The notes under the pieces are model-generated. The model was not told the origin of the DNA, did not search any database, and saw only the letters and a list, made by a program, of their open reading frames with translations. A stretch of DNA of 64,000 nt from Gracilariopsis chorda (Eukaryota > Rhodophyta > Florideophyceae > Gracilariales > Gracilariaceae): contig NBIV01000121.1 in the NCBI GenBank assembly GCA_003194525.1, positions 124,001-188,000 on the forward strand, written 5' to 3'. Shown piece by piece: positions 10,427 through 20,252 of the stretch (positions are counted from its first letter, which is position 1; the number at the start of each line of letters is the position of its first letter). Made by a program: the position numbers and the translations under genes.

Positions 10427-10701
10427 TGTTGTAGTTTGGCCCTGGATACGCTTAGGATAAAACAAACAGTGATTGTTATCACTCACACTCGGCTTGACTT
10501 CAATCTTCCGTCAAACACGAGCTTCTTTACTTTCTTTTATAGTGTTCTAGTAGAGTTCTATAGTGTTCTAGATCTCTGCACAATTTCTACCATTAAAGCA
10601 TAACATTTTTCTACATGGTTCTTCTATAGAATCTTCTAGAAGTCTCTAGATACTAGCAGTTTCTAGTTGCTTTCTAGAAGCTTCTAGATGCTTCTACAAC
10701 A
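10427..10701 (-). repeat. Copia-1 3' LTR
   Basis: 275-bp LTR, paired with 47734-48008; about three mismatches between the two. It is bordered by a polypurine tract on the element strand (10702-10715, AAGATGAGAGGGGG), which fixes the minus orientation. Confidence 0.92.
10534..10684 (-). promoter_or_regulatory. Heat-shock elements and TATA box in Copia-1 U3 (mirrored in the other LTR)
   Basis: Two perfect three-unit heat-shock elements are present: GAATCTTCTAGAA at 10629-10641 and TTCTAGAAGCTTC at 10672-10684. Both match alternating nGAAn/nTTCn. Their equivalents in the 5' LTR are at 47936-47948 and 47979-47991. Downstream on the element strand is CTATAAAAG (about 10534-10542). This is the arrangement expected of a heat-inducible LTR promoter, as known for the Arabidopsis copia element ONSEN. 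Activity is inference. Confidence 0.65.
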
Positions 10702-10708
10702 CCCCCTC

Positions 10709-11155
10709 TCATCTTGATAACTGCTTAAGACTCAACATGTCCATGAAGAACCAATGCTTGTTCTTCTGTAGAGACTTTGTGAAGATGTCAGCTGCCATAT
10801 GTTCGGTAGGACAGTATGTAATTTTCAATTTTTCATGTTCCAAGCAGTCCTGAATATAAAAACGGCGTATAGCAATGTGCTTTGATTTTCCATGGCTTCC
10901 TTCCATTTTTGAAACTGCAATTGTAGACTGGTCGTCAACAGAAATTTGAATAGTTTGTTCTTCAGTAGTTTTAAAATCCCTCATGACTTTGGCCAACCAT
11001 TTCCTCCTTTCACTACCTCTGTGACGGCAATTAACTCACCCTCTGTAGACATCAATGCCACACATTTTTTTTTCGGCTGCTCCATGACAGTAAACAATTT
11101 CCATAAAATGTAGCATATCCAAAAACTGATTTTCTGTTTTCCGTATTTCCTCAAC
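10709..11155 (-). mobile_element. Copia-1 RNase H end, left of the Gypsy-1 insertion
   Basis: Minus-strand frames carry the C-terminal copia RNase H signature (SKHIAIRRFYI, followed by TEHMAADIFTK near the end of the protein). The preceding sequence up to 11155, with the copia-type KKKCVALMSTEGE stretch, belongs to the same domain. Part of a broken element. Confidence 0.85.
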
Positions 11156-12093
11156 TGTAGTGCAAAACCTGGGAATGGGTGGCACTCAAGGATGTTCGAG
11201 TCCCTACCCTTTTGGGAGGTAGACTCAGCGGTTGAAACCTCCGTCTACCCAGATGTTGGCTGTAACACCGACGGTAGCTCGGGAATACCACGGAGAAAAA
11301 GAGGAACGGTAAAACCGGGAAACGGGGAAAGACGCGTACGGTGGACAAATGCAAACCTAGAAAAGGGGGCTATCCACAGACAAAACAGAACCACCCGACT
11401 GGTCGTGCGGACAGCCCAAACAGAGCCGACGGTGTGTTCGAAAGCAACAAAAAACAACAAATACATACGAAATACGAGGTAGATATTTGTAACACAGATA
11501 AAAAACAAGTAACACGAAAGTTTGTGAACACAGTACATTTGTAGTTGTACCGAGCGGATACATACTGTAGTCGTACCGAGCGGAAAGAGAGTAAAAACCA
11601 ATTGCGGTGACCCTGCGGGTAGAGTAATGCACGCTGCAAAGGCAGTACAATCCAGAGCCGGACCCGTCAGGTCAAACTGAATACTTATGTGCGACCGAAG
11701 ACTCGGGTTGACTTTACTTAGTTCTCGCGACTGTGAGGTCACGCTCACCTAAGTAGATACACTACAGAAAGAAAAATTAATTATTAACTAAAATAGTTCA
11801 CACCTCTCCAGTTCCACACACATGGCTAGTCCAGTATCAGGCACCCCACGTGGTCAACCACAACTACATATAACATCACAGCATGGCGCTGTAGTACACG
11901 TTCCTACGCATCCAACCATTCTACTCCAGTTCGAGTTCCATACCTTCCTCAGTGATCCAATACACCGTAAACCAATCCAAATGGTACCACTACAAGGTAG
12001 TACAACTCATATACCTGTAGAGCCGATTGGCACCCACGTCAAACTCTTATGAGTTCCATCCCTTCGTATATTACGCTTTCGCGTTGCTCTACA
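11156..12093 (-). repeat. Gypsy-1 3' LTR
   Basis: 938 bp, paired with 43678-44621. Long stretches align easily, with substitutions and indels throughout. Confidence 0.88.
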
Positions 12094-12173
12094 TCTCCCC
12101 CTCCTGAGCTCAGGGTTACCGCGTTGGTTGTACGGAAGTCGCAAGTGACGAAGAGGTTAAGTACCATACTCAC

Positions 12174-12528
12174 AATGAGTTCTTACGACGTTCCGGTTGA
12201 TCTCGACGATCCGATGATGGATGATGAAACGAATGTGCCTTGTGGTGCCGGCCCCATGGAAAGTGTGAACCCTTCGGGTAGCGGCGTTGCCGAATCATCT
12301 GGTACAAGATCCGTGGAACCATTCGGTTGGAATCTGGGAACTCAACAGAGTGCTCCACTGGCAGTTGCGGTCTCCGCGGAAGTCGCGGCTTTGCGAGTGA
12401 ACCTGTTGAATGTAGGTATCTCAGTTTGGCCTGGTCTGACTAACGTGAGCCAAATGCTGGCGTTTGCTGCGCAGCACACGCCAGGGGCATCAAACCAGGG
12501 TGTTGCCGGTCCCTCACGGGGAGTGTAA
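12174..12528 (+). CDS. Short antisense open frame at the 3' end of Gypsy-1
   Basis: An ATG frame (about 117 codons) lies on the strand opposite to Gypsy-1 gag-pol, between pol and the 3' LTR. Its sequence resembles the C-terminal part of the long antisense frame of Gypsy-2: an acidic DDPMMDDE stretch near the start (DDPMVDDD in Gypsy-2) and a conserved end with ALR, G(I/V), VS and LAFA (VSQMLAFAAQ against VSELLAFASA). Only the C-terminal portion of the longer protein is represented. Function unknown. Confidence 0.55.
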
Positions 12529-12849
12529 CAACGTCGCACTAGCTAATCACCTAGTGATAGATCTTCTGAACACAGAAGACACACATTGTGTTAACTTCAT
12601 ACTTCTTCTTCTTTCTTCTCGACCTTCTCGATCATCTTCTTCACACTTCGTGTACTTCATCTCCATGATTCATGCTTCATCTTCATAAACCGTTAACTCG
12701 GTAAAACCGTTAATTCAGTAAGTAAAAGAGAATATTCCTGGAGCCTCCACTCCTATCAGAGTTCTCAACTTCTTACTCTCCACGAGTTCCTCCGCTAACT
12801 GCGTTGCGGTCCCACCGACGTCCTGTGCGATCTCATCACGGGGGGGGGG

Positions 12850-13077
12850 CTACCCAACCTGCGCATTATCCAAAATGGATGGGAGAGCAGACTGGGTTCT
12901 ACGGTGATATGATATGATCTTAGACCTTGGGAGGTGCTCTATGGGTTCCCATGTATCCTCGTCGGGTGGATATGCATATCGGATGAGATAACGCAGTAGT
13001 CCATCATGAGTTTCATGACGCACGATGCGTTCCACAACGAACTCCTGTGAATACACTCCACTGTTATTCGTCTCCAT
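12850..13077 (-). mobile_element. Gypsy-1 chromodomain-encoding segment
   Basis: A minus-strand frame of 75 codons contains a chromodomain (EFVVERIVRHE, then RYLIRYAYPPDEDTWEPIEH). This is the domain chromoviruses use to direct integration to chromatin. It lies about 0.6 kb downstream of the integrase tail rather than fused to it, as in Gypsy-2. Confidence 0.8.
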
Positions 13078-13686
13078 GACGCGTACCGTAGGCCGGCTTA
13101 CCTTAGGTACACAAAGTCGAGTTCAGAGCGCCGTCAGAAGCGGTACCAAGCCTTCTGGTGGGCGACGACAGCTTCAGGACTTCTTCGAATCTCGTCGTGA
13201 CGACGATGAGCTAACTCACGTCTGCGACGTCCAAACGGTGATCAGTGAAATTCAGCTGAACGTACTTACTTTCACGAGTACAACGAGCTTAAGAACGTTT
13301 GTTATGTGCAAATGCCCGCTGAACAGTAGCTTCGGAGATTCGAGATGTTCTCTTTATCCATGTGCATGTATCGTTGCGATGGAGAAACACACACGCTGCA
13401 CTCACTGCGCCGGGGTGGCGGTTCACCGAACACGGTGCATTATCCACCATCTGATTGGTTTCGGTCAAGTCCACCAGAGCCACAAGATTACTGTGTGTCA
13501 CCAATTGCGGTTGCGTTTACGTACGTTCACCACGGGGCGTGCTGCATACGCGTCAGCGTATCCTGGCACTGTAATCCGGTTCTCCGTACATGCACAAAGC
13601 GCTGTTACGGCGCACACCATTGTGTTCCATTTCACCAGTGACGGTATGACTTGTGCCCAAAAGTTTCACAATTGATTTCACTAATT

Positions 13687-16600
13687 TCACGGAGCTTTGT
13701 TCTTCTCCAAACTACGACATTGACCAAACCAGGTTATAATCGCTTTAGGAACACCCATATGGGTCTGCAGAAACCGTCTTCTCGGTGCGTGTAACAACTT
13801 CGCGAGTGCGATTGTCCTTCTCCTTGGTTTGACCACAGTATTGGTTTTACTCGTAGTTTCTTCCCGTAATGGGGACTTCATTTCATTACTGAAGCTACTC
13901 TCATCGAGTTGAGGCGTAGCGTCTCTCCTGCTTTGAGCGTTCGCTTTCTCCACGGAAGTTTCTCCTTCTGGAGTTGACGCAGCACTGCGTTGATATCCAG
14001 AATTCGGATTTCCCAGTAACAGCGGTGTATCGATAGCGATTTGAGCGTCACTCTCCCCCTTCTTAGCTGGAGCTGGGGGTGCGGAAAGAACCTCAGGCGA
14101 GGGTGTTACTCTAGTGAGTATTTTCAGATGGTTCCGTTGTGTACCAGAGGACCCAAAGAGCTGAGAATCCGACTGGAAAGGTAGATCGGCTAAACCGCGA
14201 TCCGGTGTAGGGCGAGTCGAAGGACGCGATGTAGAGTCCGTGCTCTGCGGTTCATCCGATTGGGATACCCCTGAAAATGTCGCACGTACGATCACCACTT
14301 CCATTTTTGAAGTAGGAGCGTCGGTGACGTGATCGCGTGATATCCGTTCGTGCTGATTATTAATGTCCAAAACAACCGTGTTTTCATCAGCAGATACCAC
14401 TCGATAGGGTACATCCACAGTTGGAGACAGATTATTGCGCCGTTCCTTCTCAAAATTGTAGTACTCCTTATGTACAAATACACAGACATTTGTGGAAACC
14501 TTCGGAAGAGGTGTACGAACTTCGTTATCAAACTTACGCTTGTATGCGTCCTAAGCTCTTGCCATAGCTTTCCGAGTGCTCGTTACTATCTTTGTTAGCC
14601 ACCGTTTTCATGATTCACGGTATAAACCTATCGAGGGGTACTTCGAGAGCGTAGGTTGTGCCTTGATGGGCACCGGTGGTGGAATACGTGACAAAACCAA
14701 TTCAAAAGGTGATAACGAAGTAACCCGATGAACCTGGGTGTTTTAAGCATACATGATAGCATCTTGTATAAACCCCACTCTTTGGGGTGGTCCGCCACAT
14801 AGGATTTTAATGCGTTAAGCATCGTACGATTAAATCGTTCTACCTGCCCATTGCTTTCGGGGTTGATACGTGGTCGTAAACACTTTTTTAATCGTTAAGA
14901 TTCGACAGACATCCTGGAAACACTTAGAAGTGAACTGTCCTCCATTACCTGAGAGCAGATGAGCGGGTGCACCGTATACGAACACCCAGTGTGTGACAAA
15001 CGCTTGTGCGACTGCACTAGCTGTAATTCGCTTCGACGGCACAGTCCGTACTAGTTTTGAAAACCGATCGGTTATCACCAACAAGAACTTGTTGCCACGC
15101 ACGGTGCGTACTAATTCTCTAAGAATATCAATCGCGACGAATTCGAGCGGAGCCCGTGCTGGGAATAACGTTAACTTCTTTGAGTATCTACGTAGCTTCA
15201 CGTTATTCTTAGCACACTCTGTGCAAGAACGTCTAACTGCATAGCAATCGAATGCCATAGTGGGCCATTAGATATTTCTTCTGAGAGTCAAGTATAATTT
15301 TCGACCCCCACTGTGAGCTCCCAACTTCACATAGTGAGAAATATGTAAGACTCGCTGTTGCAATGAGTGCGGTACCACGATTTGTGGTGTGGAGTCCACC
15401 AATCTAACCGGTATTCTTGGTCATTCACCGCAAATGGTATGCGATCTCCGCCATTAAGGTGTGTCCGAATCGGTGTACAGAATGGATCTAATTGTTGTTC
15501 ACGGATCATCTCCTCTAAAGCAATAGGTAAAAATGAACCAGCCGGTGGTTCCGAACTTTCGGTAGCAAGCATGTCGTCACATACATCATCCGAAAGGATT
15601 TCAGCACTTCTGCACAAGTCTTCCACCATAAAGCATGGTATATCCAGGTCTGCAGCTTCTGCTTCCGCATTGGGTCCCAATCGGGATAACGCATCCGCGT
15701 GAGAATTAAAGCACCCTTTCTTGTATAGGATATCCAAATCGAACTCCGATAAGCGTAAACGCTAACGCATCAAGCGACTGGAAAGTTCGGTAATCTCCAA
15801 GAGCCGACGGAGTCACGCGTGATCCGTGTAAACCTTAAAGTGAGTACCCATAAGGTAGGGTCGGAGCGTTGTTAATGCCCATACGACGGCAAGGCACTCT
15901 TTTTCAGAAACCAAGTAATTAGGTTCGTGTACGTTAAGAATTCGTGACCGGTATCCGATGGGATTCCTCTCACCTTCTTCTGAGATCTGAAATAACGTGC
16001 AGCCAACCTGGTTATCACTGGCATCAGTGTCCACTTCATAGGGAATCCCAAGGTATACGTTACATAATCCAATAAAGGATCTTAGTACCGTTTGTGTAAC
16101 CGGATGTTGCGCATTCTTAACCGATTTCACTCGAGTCTCATCGACAGAGAGTTGATCTGGGCGAATAACATGCGCAAGGTATTTCACAGACTCTGTGAAG
16201 AACTCACATTTCTTCAACTTAAGAGTGATTCCTGCATCACGCAGTACATGCATGACGTCTCGTACATGGGTTAAGTGATTATCCGCGATATCGGAAAACA
16301 CGATAATACCGTCCAGATATAGCAAACAGGTTCTCCACTTGAATCGAGCTAAAATTATATCGATTGCACGTTGAAAAGTAGCGGGTGCGTTAGTAAGTCC
16401 GAATGGCATACATTTAAACCGAAACAATCCTTGGTGACACACAAATGCGGTTTTATCGCGATCATCCTCTCGGATGGGAACTTGCCAGTAACCCCAGTTG
16501 GCGTCTAACGCGGTGAACAGCGTAGCACTCCCAAGTGAGTCGATGTATTTATCCATCCGCAGAATTGGATACACGTCCTTGACGGTAACCGCATTAAGAC

Positions 16601-17140
16601 GTCGGTAATCAATACAGAACGACCAAGATCCATCAGGTTTCGGAACCAATACGACTGGTGGAGCCCATGAAGATTGAGTGGGCTCGATAACGCCAGCGCG
16701 TAACATCTTCTCAACTTGAAATTTCTCTTCTTCCCGAGCCTTCAGACCTGCTTGATATGAGTGTTGAGCATTTGGCTTTGTATCTGGAAGGAGATCAATA
16801 CGGTATTCCGTTATCCCTATGCTTCCGAGGGAGCCATCCCACATGGATGTAAACTCACGTAGCATTTCTCGCAATCTTTTGCAATGTGTCCCAGGGACAT
16901 GACTAAAATCTAAGATTTCCAACTCTTCGACAGGGTCTTTCTGTTCAGAACCGGGCGGTAATGCAATACCCTTTTCGGGTTCCAGTCGTACTGACTGCGA
17001 GTTCTCGGTCTTCGCAGGTGCGTTTTCAGCTTCAGCACAGCCCTCCTCTCCTTGGGTTATTCGACATCAAGAACCTGAGCAACAGGTATTCTTGTCAGAA
17101 CGATTGCTGCTGGATGCGGAAGAACTGAACCCAGTACGTG
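13687..17140 (-). mobile_element. Gypsy-1 reverse transcriptase, RNase H and integrase region
   Basis: Reading leftwards from 17140: reverse transcriptase (CIDYRRLNAV, LYLDGIIVFS), RNase H (KVYTDHA), integrase zinc finger (RRSCTEC) and core (AIDIL, LITDRFSKL), then a proline- and threonine-rich tail ending near 13687. The proteins closely resemble those of Gypsy-2, so the two belong to one family. Broken. Confidence 0.88.
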
Positions 17141-17145
17141 GTTTT

Positions 17146-18058
17146 TGTAGTGCAATACATTCCCGCGTACGGGCGATGGTGAAACTCATATCTGAGGTGT
17201 ACTCGGTGCGAGCGATGAAGCGGGACGCATGAATTTTAGCCCCCGTTTACCGGGCTAATTAGCGGTCTGGTTACCCAGGGTGGTTATGGGAACATTCATA
17301 TTTTGTGGTACTTGCCTGGCAAGGGTGGTGGACACGTGGCTACAGCCCCGGCCAGGAGGCCCAAAACGGCTACTTATTTTAGTATAGTTTAGGGGTTAAT
17401 TTTACTTAGGCTAGTGCACTACCTACTGTACTGCACTGAGCTAGTACTTGAGCGTCGGCCGCACGGCGGCGAGCTCACCAAGAAAAGTAACAAGAGTTCG
17501 GCTCTGACTCTATTCGCCATGCGAAGTGTCTAACTCTTCGCGGAGGTACACCGCTTGCCCGATAGTTTCACCCGACTCGCACCACCGAGGAGACCGTGCT
17601 CGTCGTACCCAGTGGGTTGTGACCACTCGTGGTATTCATTGTTGTCGTGTGACCGCCCGTACAGGCCCTATCTCCGCCCCAGTTTTGGGTATTGATATTA
17701 CCGACGTGTGTCGTGAGACCGTGAGACCATCCCTTCCCCTCATATCCCCTAACCGCCGCGCGGTGCGTGTTCGTGTGTGTGTATCGGCACCCCCCTCCGG
17801 GGTCTGTTCCCGCTTTCCGCACGCCCCCATCGGGTGGTCCCTTTCCCTCTTTTGTTCCACTGTTCGCAGGCTACTTCCGGACCAGCCGTGGTTCCGACCC
17901 GTTCTAACCCCTAAACCTCCGAGGTACATCCAGGCTCCCGACGGAGTTACACCCGTCATACGGGACACGGAGGGCTCTACCCAGCTGGGCCTACCTCTCC
18001 AAGAGAGCAAGGCTTCGAGCTGCCTTGGGTGCCTTTCCCACACCGGGATTGCACCACA
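17146..18058 (+). repeat. Gypsy-2 5' LTR and adjacent primer-site motif
   Basis: 913 bp, starting TGTAGTGCAATAC and ending GCACCACA. Immediately downstream, TGGTCTCCCGACCTAGAACG (18061-18080) starts with TGG as primer-binding sites do. The core TCTCCCGACCTAGAAC is also found just after the 5' LTR of Gypsy-3. The cognate tRNA could not be named. Confidence 0.85.
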
Positions 18059-18188
18059 AGTGGTCTCCCGACCTAGAACGGGTTTGGCTTTCAATCCGGC
18101 CTGTCGGAAGTCCGCTTCCCCTTTTCCCTTTTATCCCTTTTTGCTCATTCGTTGAGATTCCCAAGCCGTGGGACTGGTGAAGTAAGCC

Positions 18189-20249
18189 GTGGACGGCTAT
18201 CTGCAGTATGCTACCCACAGCTCCGAGTTCCCCCAGGAATGGTCCGCAACGGAACGCCACAGCGGCGAGATCACGAAGGTCCGTTCCGGAACAACTACTT
18301 ACCAATGCCGTCGGTCTGGAATCCCAAGGAATCCCATCGGCAACCTCGGTGCCTCGAGCCGTGACAGCTGTGGCCACTACGCCACCTCCGGGGGTCGAAA
18401 CGCCGTCGGCTGTCCCCCGAGACCCGGGTCGCCTAAGTACCATCTCCTCGAGTCGAGAATCGACATTGCCAATGTGGCTCACGCCTCCCTCTCGCAGCAA
18501 GTTACCGAGTTGGAACGGCGATGGAGTGACTCCCTGGCTCGGGATTATTCGGGAGATATTCGTCTCCTGAGAGCTGATGTGAATTCCATTCTGGAGTGTC
18601 TGGGTACTCCGGCTGCCTTCGTAGAAGGATATCGGGAGTTCGTGGAGGAAGTTAAAACCCATATGATGCGGGTAACAGGACGTATGGACACGCTGGAAGC
18701 GTTGCTCAGAGAAGACCTGAACGCTCCGAGACAGGAGGAAGTGAAGGTCATCTCAACCCAACACCGCTCCAGTCACCTCCCCCGTCACCCTGGAAAGAGA
18801 GTTCATCGTTATGAAGTTTCGCCAAGTTCCGACTCGGAAACAAGTTCGAGTAGCTCGTCTTCGAGATCATCGCGTGAAGGGAGAGGCCACCGTCGCGGAG
18901 AAGAACCTAGTTCGAGGGCTACCTACACCTCCCATGGAGCAATCCGTGCGCGGGAGAAAGGTCGCCGTCATTTCGGCTTGAAGGAATTGAAACCGACGAA
19001 TCCCCTTTACAGGAAGCTGTTGTCCTATCGTTATTACCGATTGGAAGACTCTTCGGGCACTCGAAGTTCGAGAGACACCGGTCGGGTGAAGGATCTCATA
19101 CGTCGTATGAATGTGACGATGCTTAAGCAGAAGTTCTCCGGTGAAGATCCGATCCTCGTGTTGGATTTTCTGGCCCGCTTTGTGCAGGAAGCAGACGTAC
19201 TCGAAATGAGTGAGGCGCAGGCATACGTTGCGTTGCCCTACTTTCTTTCAGGAATGGCTGAAGATCAGTACAACTCGGTCAGGGGTTCGTCCAGGGCCTC
19301 AGAAGGAGGTGTTACGTGCTGGCCCGAGGCTGTACACTACCTGCTCAGGTCGTACGCGACGGGAACTGCAATCAGTCAAGCCATCGTGGCGGTTCGCGAT
19401 ACGAAACAGAAGCCTGGTGAAACGGAAACGTCGTATTCAACTCGCTTGAATAAAGCGTTTCATCGTTGTGGAAATGTGTTTACCGCTTTTGAGCGTTGCT
19501 CCATGCTGGTGGATGGTTTAGATCCTGGTATCAGGGCACTGGTGTCCCGCTACAGGGAAGAGAAGCGCAAGGCGACGTATCTGGAACTGGTCCAGTACGC
19601 GCAGGCTGAGGGTGACACCCTCAGAGCGAGAGACCCGAGGCGTCGGTCGTCGAAGGCTCTCTTCGTCGAGAATGAGGCTTCCTCGGCATCTCTCCCTAAC
19701 CCGGGACCACCTTCCGGATTTGCGGATAACATGCAGTATCTTGGCAGTCTTGAACAGTCGTTGGCAACCTCGGAACTGCCGTCCACGGTTACACCCCCCG
19801 TGGTAGAACCGGCCTTTTACGCAAACCCCGGTCGGGTTCCCCCAGCCCCGCTAGCCTACGCGTCGAGCGCCACAAGACACTCCCGCCCGGGATGGTCCAA
19901 CCCGAAGCAACTAGCATTCCAACCACAACACCCTCAGCACCGCGGAATGATGTCCCACGCCACCGGAACACGTTCAGCCCCGCTGATTTGCTACATTTGT
20001 TACCTTGAAGGTCATACTGCGTCGCAGTGTACCCTCCCCATTCGCGAGATGTGGAAGATCGTGGGAAATTATGAGAATCTCCCACCGGAGCATAAGGCTC
20101 GTGTCCCGAGTAATTCGTATGAAGACGCAAAGGCTGCGGTCCACAATGCTCAAGCTCGAGAAGCCGCGAAAACCGCGAACGGTAACAACCCTAACCTTTC
20201 GGAACGGGCTCAGCCGCACCCAGCGGTCGATTCGGTCCCGAAAAACTAA
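18189..20249 (+). CDS. gag: Gypsy-2 gag polyprotein
   Basis: An open frame of about 686 codons. The N-terminal third is low in complexity. A serine-rich patch (SSSSSSRSSREG) follows, then the conserved capsid region (about residues 270-450; LVLDFLARFVQEADV, ETSYSTRLNKAFHRCGN). Near the C-terminus is a zinc-knuckle-like CYICYLEGHTASQC (CX2CX7C with the usual His; close to the CCHC pattern). Gag packages the element RNA into particles in the cytoplasm. The gag stop is followed directly by pol in the -1 frame. Confidence 0.88.
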   Translation: MDGYLQYATHSSEFPQEWSATERHSGEITKVRSGTTTYQCRRSGIPRNPIGNLGASSRDSCGHYATSGGRNAVGCPPRPGSPKYHLLESRIDIANVAHASLSQQVTELERRWSDSLARDYSGDIRLLRADVNSILECLGTPAAFVEGYREFVEEVKTHMMRVTGRMDTLEALLREDLNAPRQEEVKVISTQHRSSHLPRHPGKRVHRYEVSPSSDSETSSSSSSSRSSREGRGHRRGEEPSSRATYTSHGAIRAREKGRRHFGLKELKPTNPLYRKLLSYRYYRLEDSSGTRSSRDTGRVKDLIRRMNVTMLKQKFSGEDPILVLDFLARFVQEADVLEMSEAQAYVALPYFLSGMAEDQYNSVRGSSRASEGGVTCWPEAVHYLLRSYATGTAISQAIVAVRDTKQKPGETETSYSTRLNKAFHRCGNVFTAFERCSMLVDGLDPGIRALVSRYREEKRKATYLELVQYAQAEGDTLRARDPRRRSSKALFVENEASSASLPNPGPPSGFADNMQYLGSLEQSLATSELPSTVTPPVVEPAFYANPGRVPPAPLAYASSATRHSRPGWSNPKQLAFQPQHPQHRGMMSHATGTRSAPLICYICYLEGHTASQCTLPIREMWKIVGNYENLPPEHKARVPSNSYEDAKAAVHNAQAREAAKTANGNNPNLSERAQPHPAVDSVPKN

Positions 20250-20252
20250 TCT
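20236..20252 (+). promoter_or_regulatory. Gag-pol recoding site of Gypsy-2
   Basis: The gag frame ends CCG AAA AAC TAA and pol lies in the -1 frame without a gap. The same CGAAAAACTAA string ends gag in Gypsy-1 (complement strand, near 29480), so it is kept in two elements of different age. It resembles the A-rich slippery sites that LTR elements use for -1 frameshifting. The mechanism is inference. Confidence 0.45.

Noticed and set aside
11245-11748. 167-codon minus frame within the Gypsy-1 3' LTR
   Set aside because: LTR sequence; overlapping open frames in several registers and no conserved domain.
17526-18155. 209-codon frame in the Gypsy-2 LTR (and its copy at 28063-28647)
   Set aside because: It lacks an ATG start, the opposite strand is equally open, and it lies in LTR sequence rich in G and C, so chance openness is likely.
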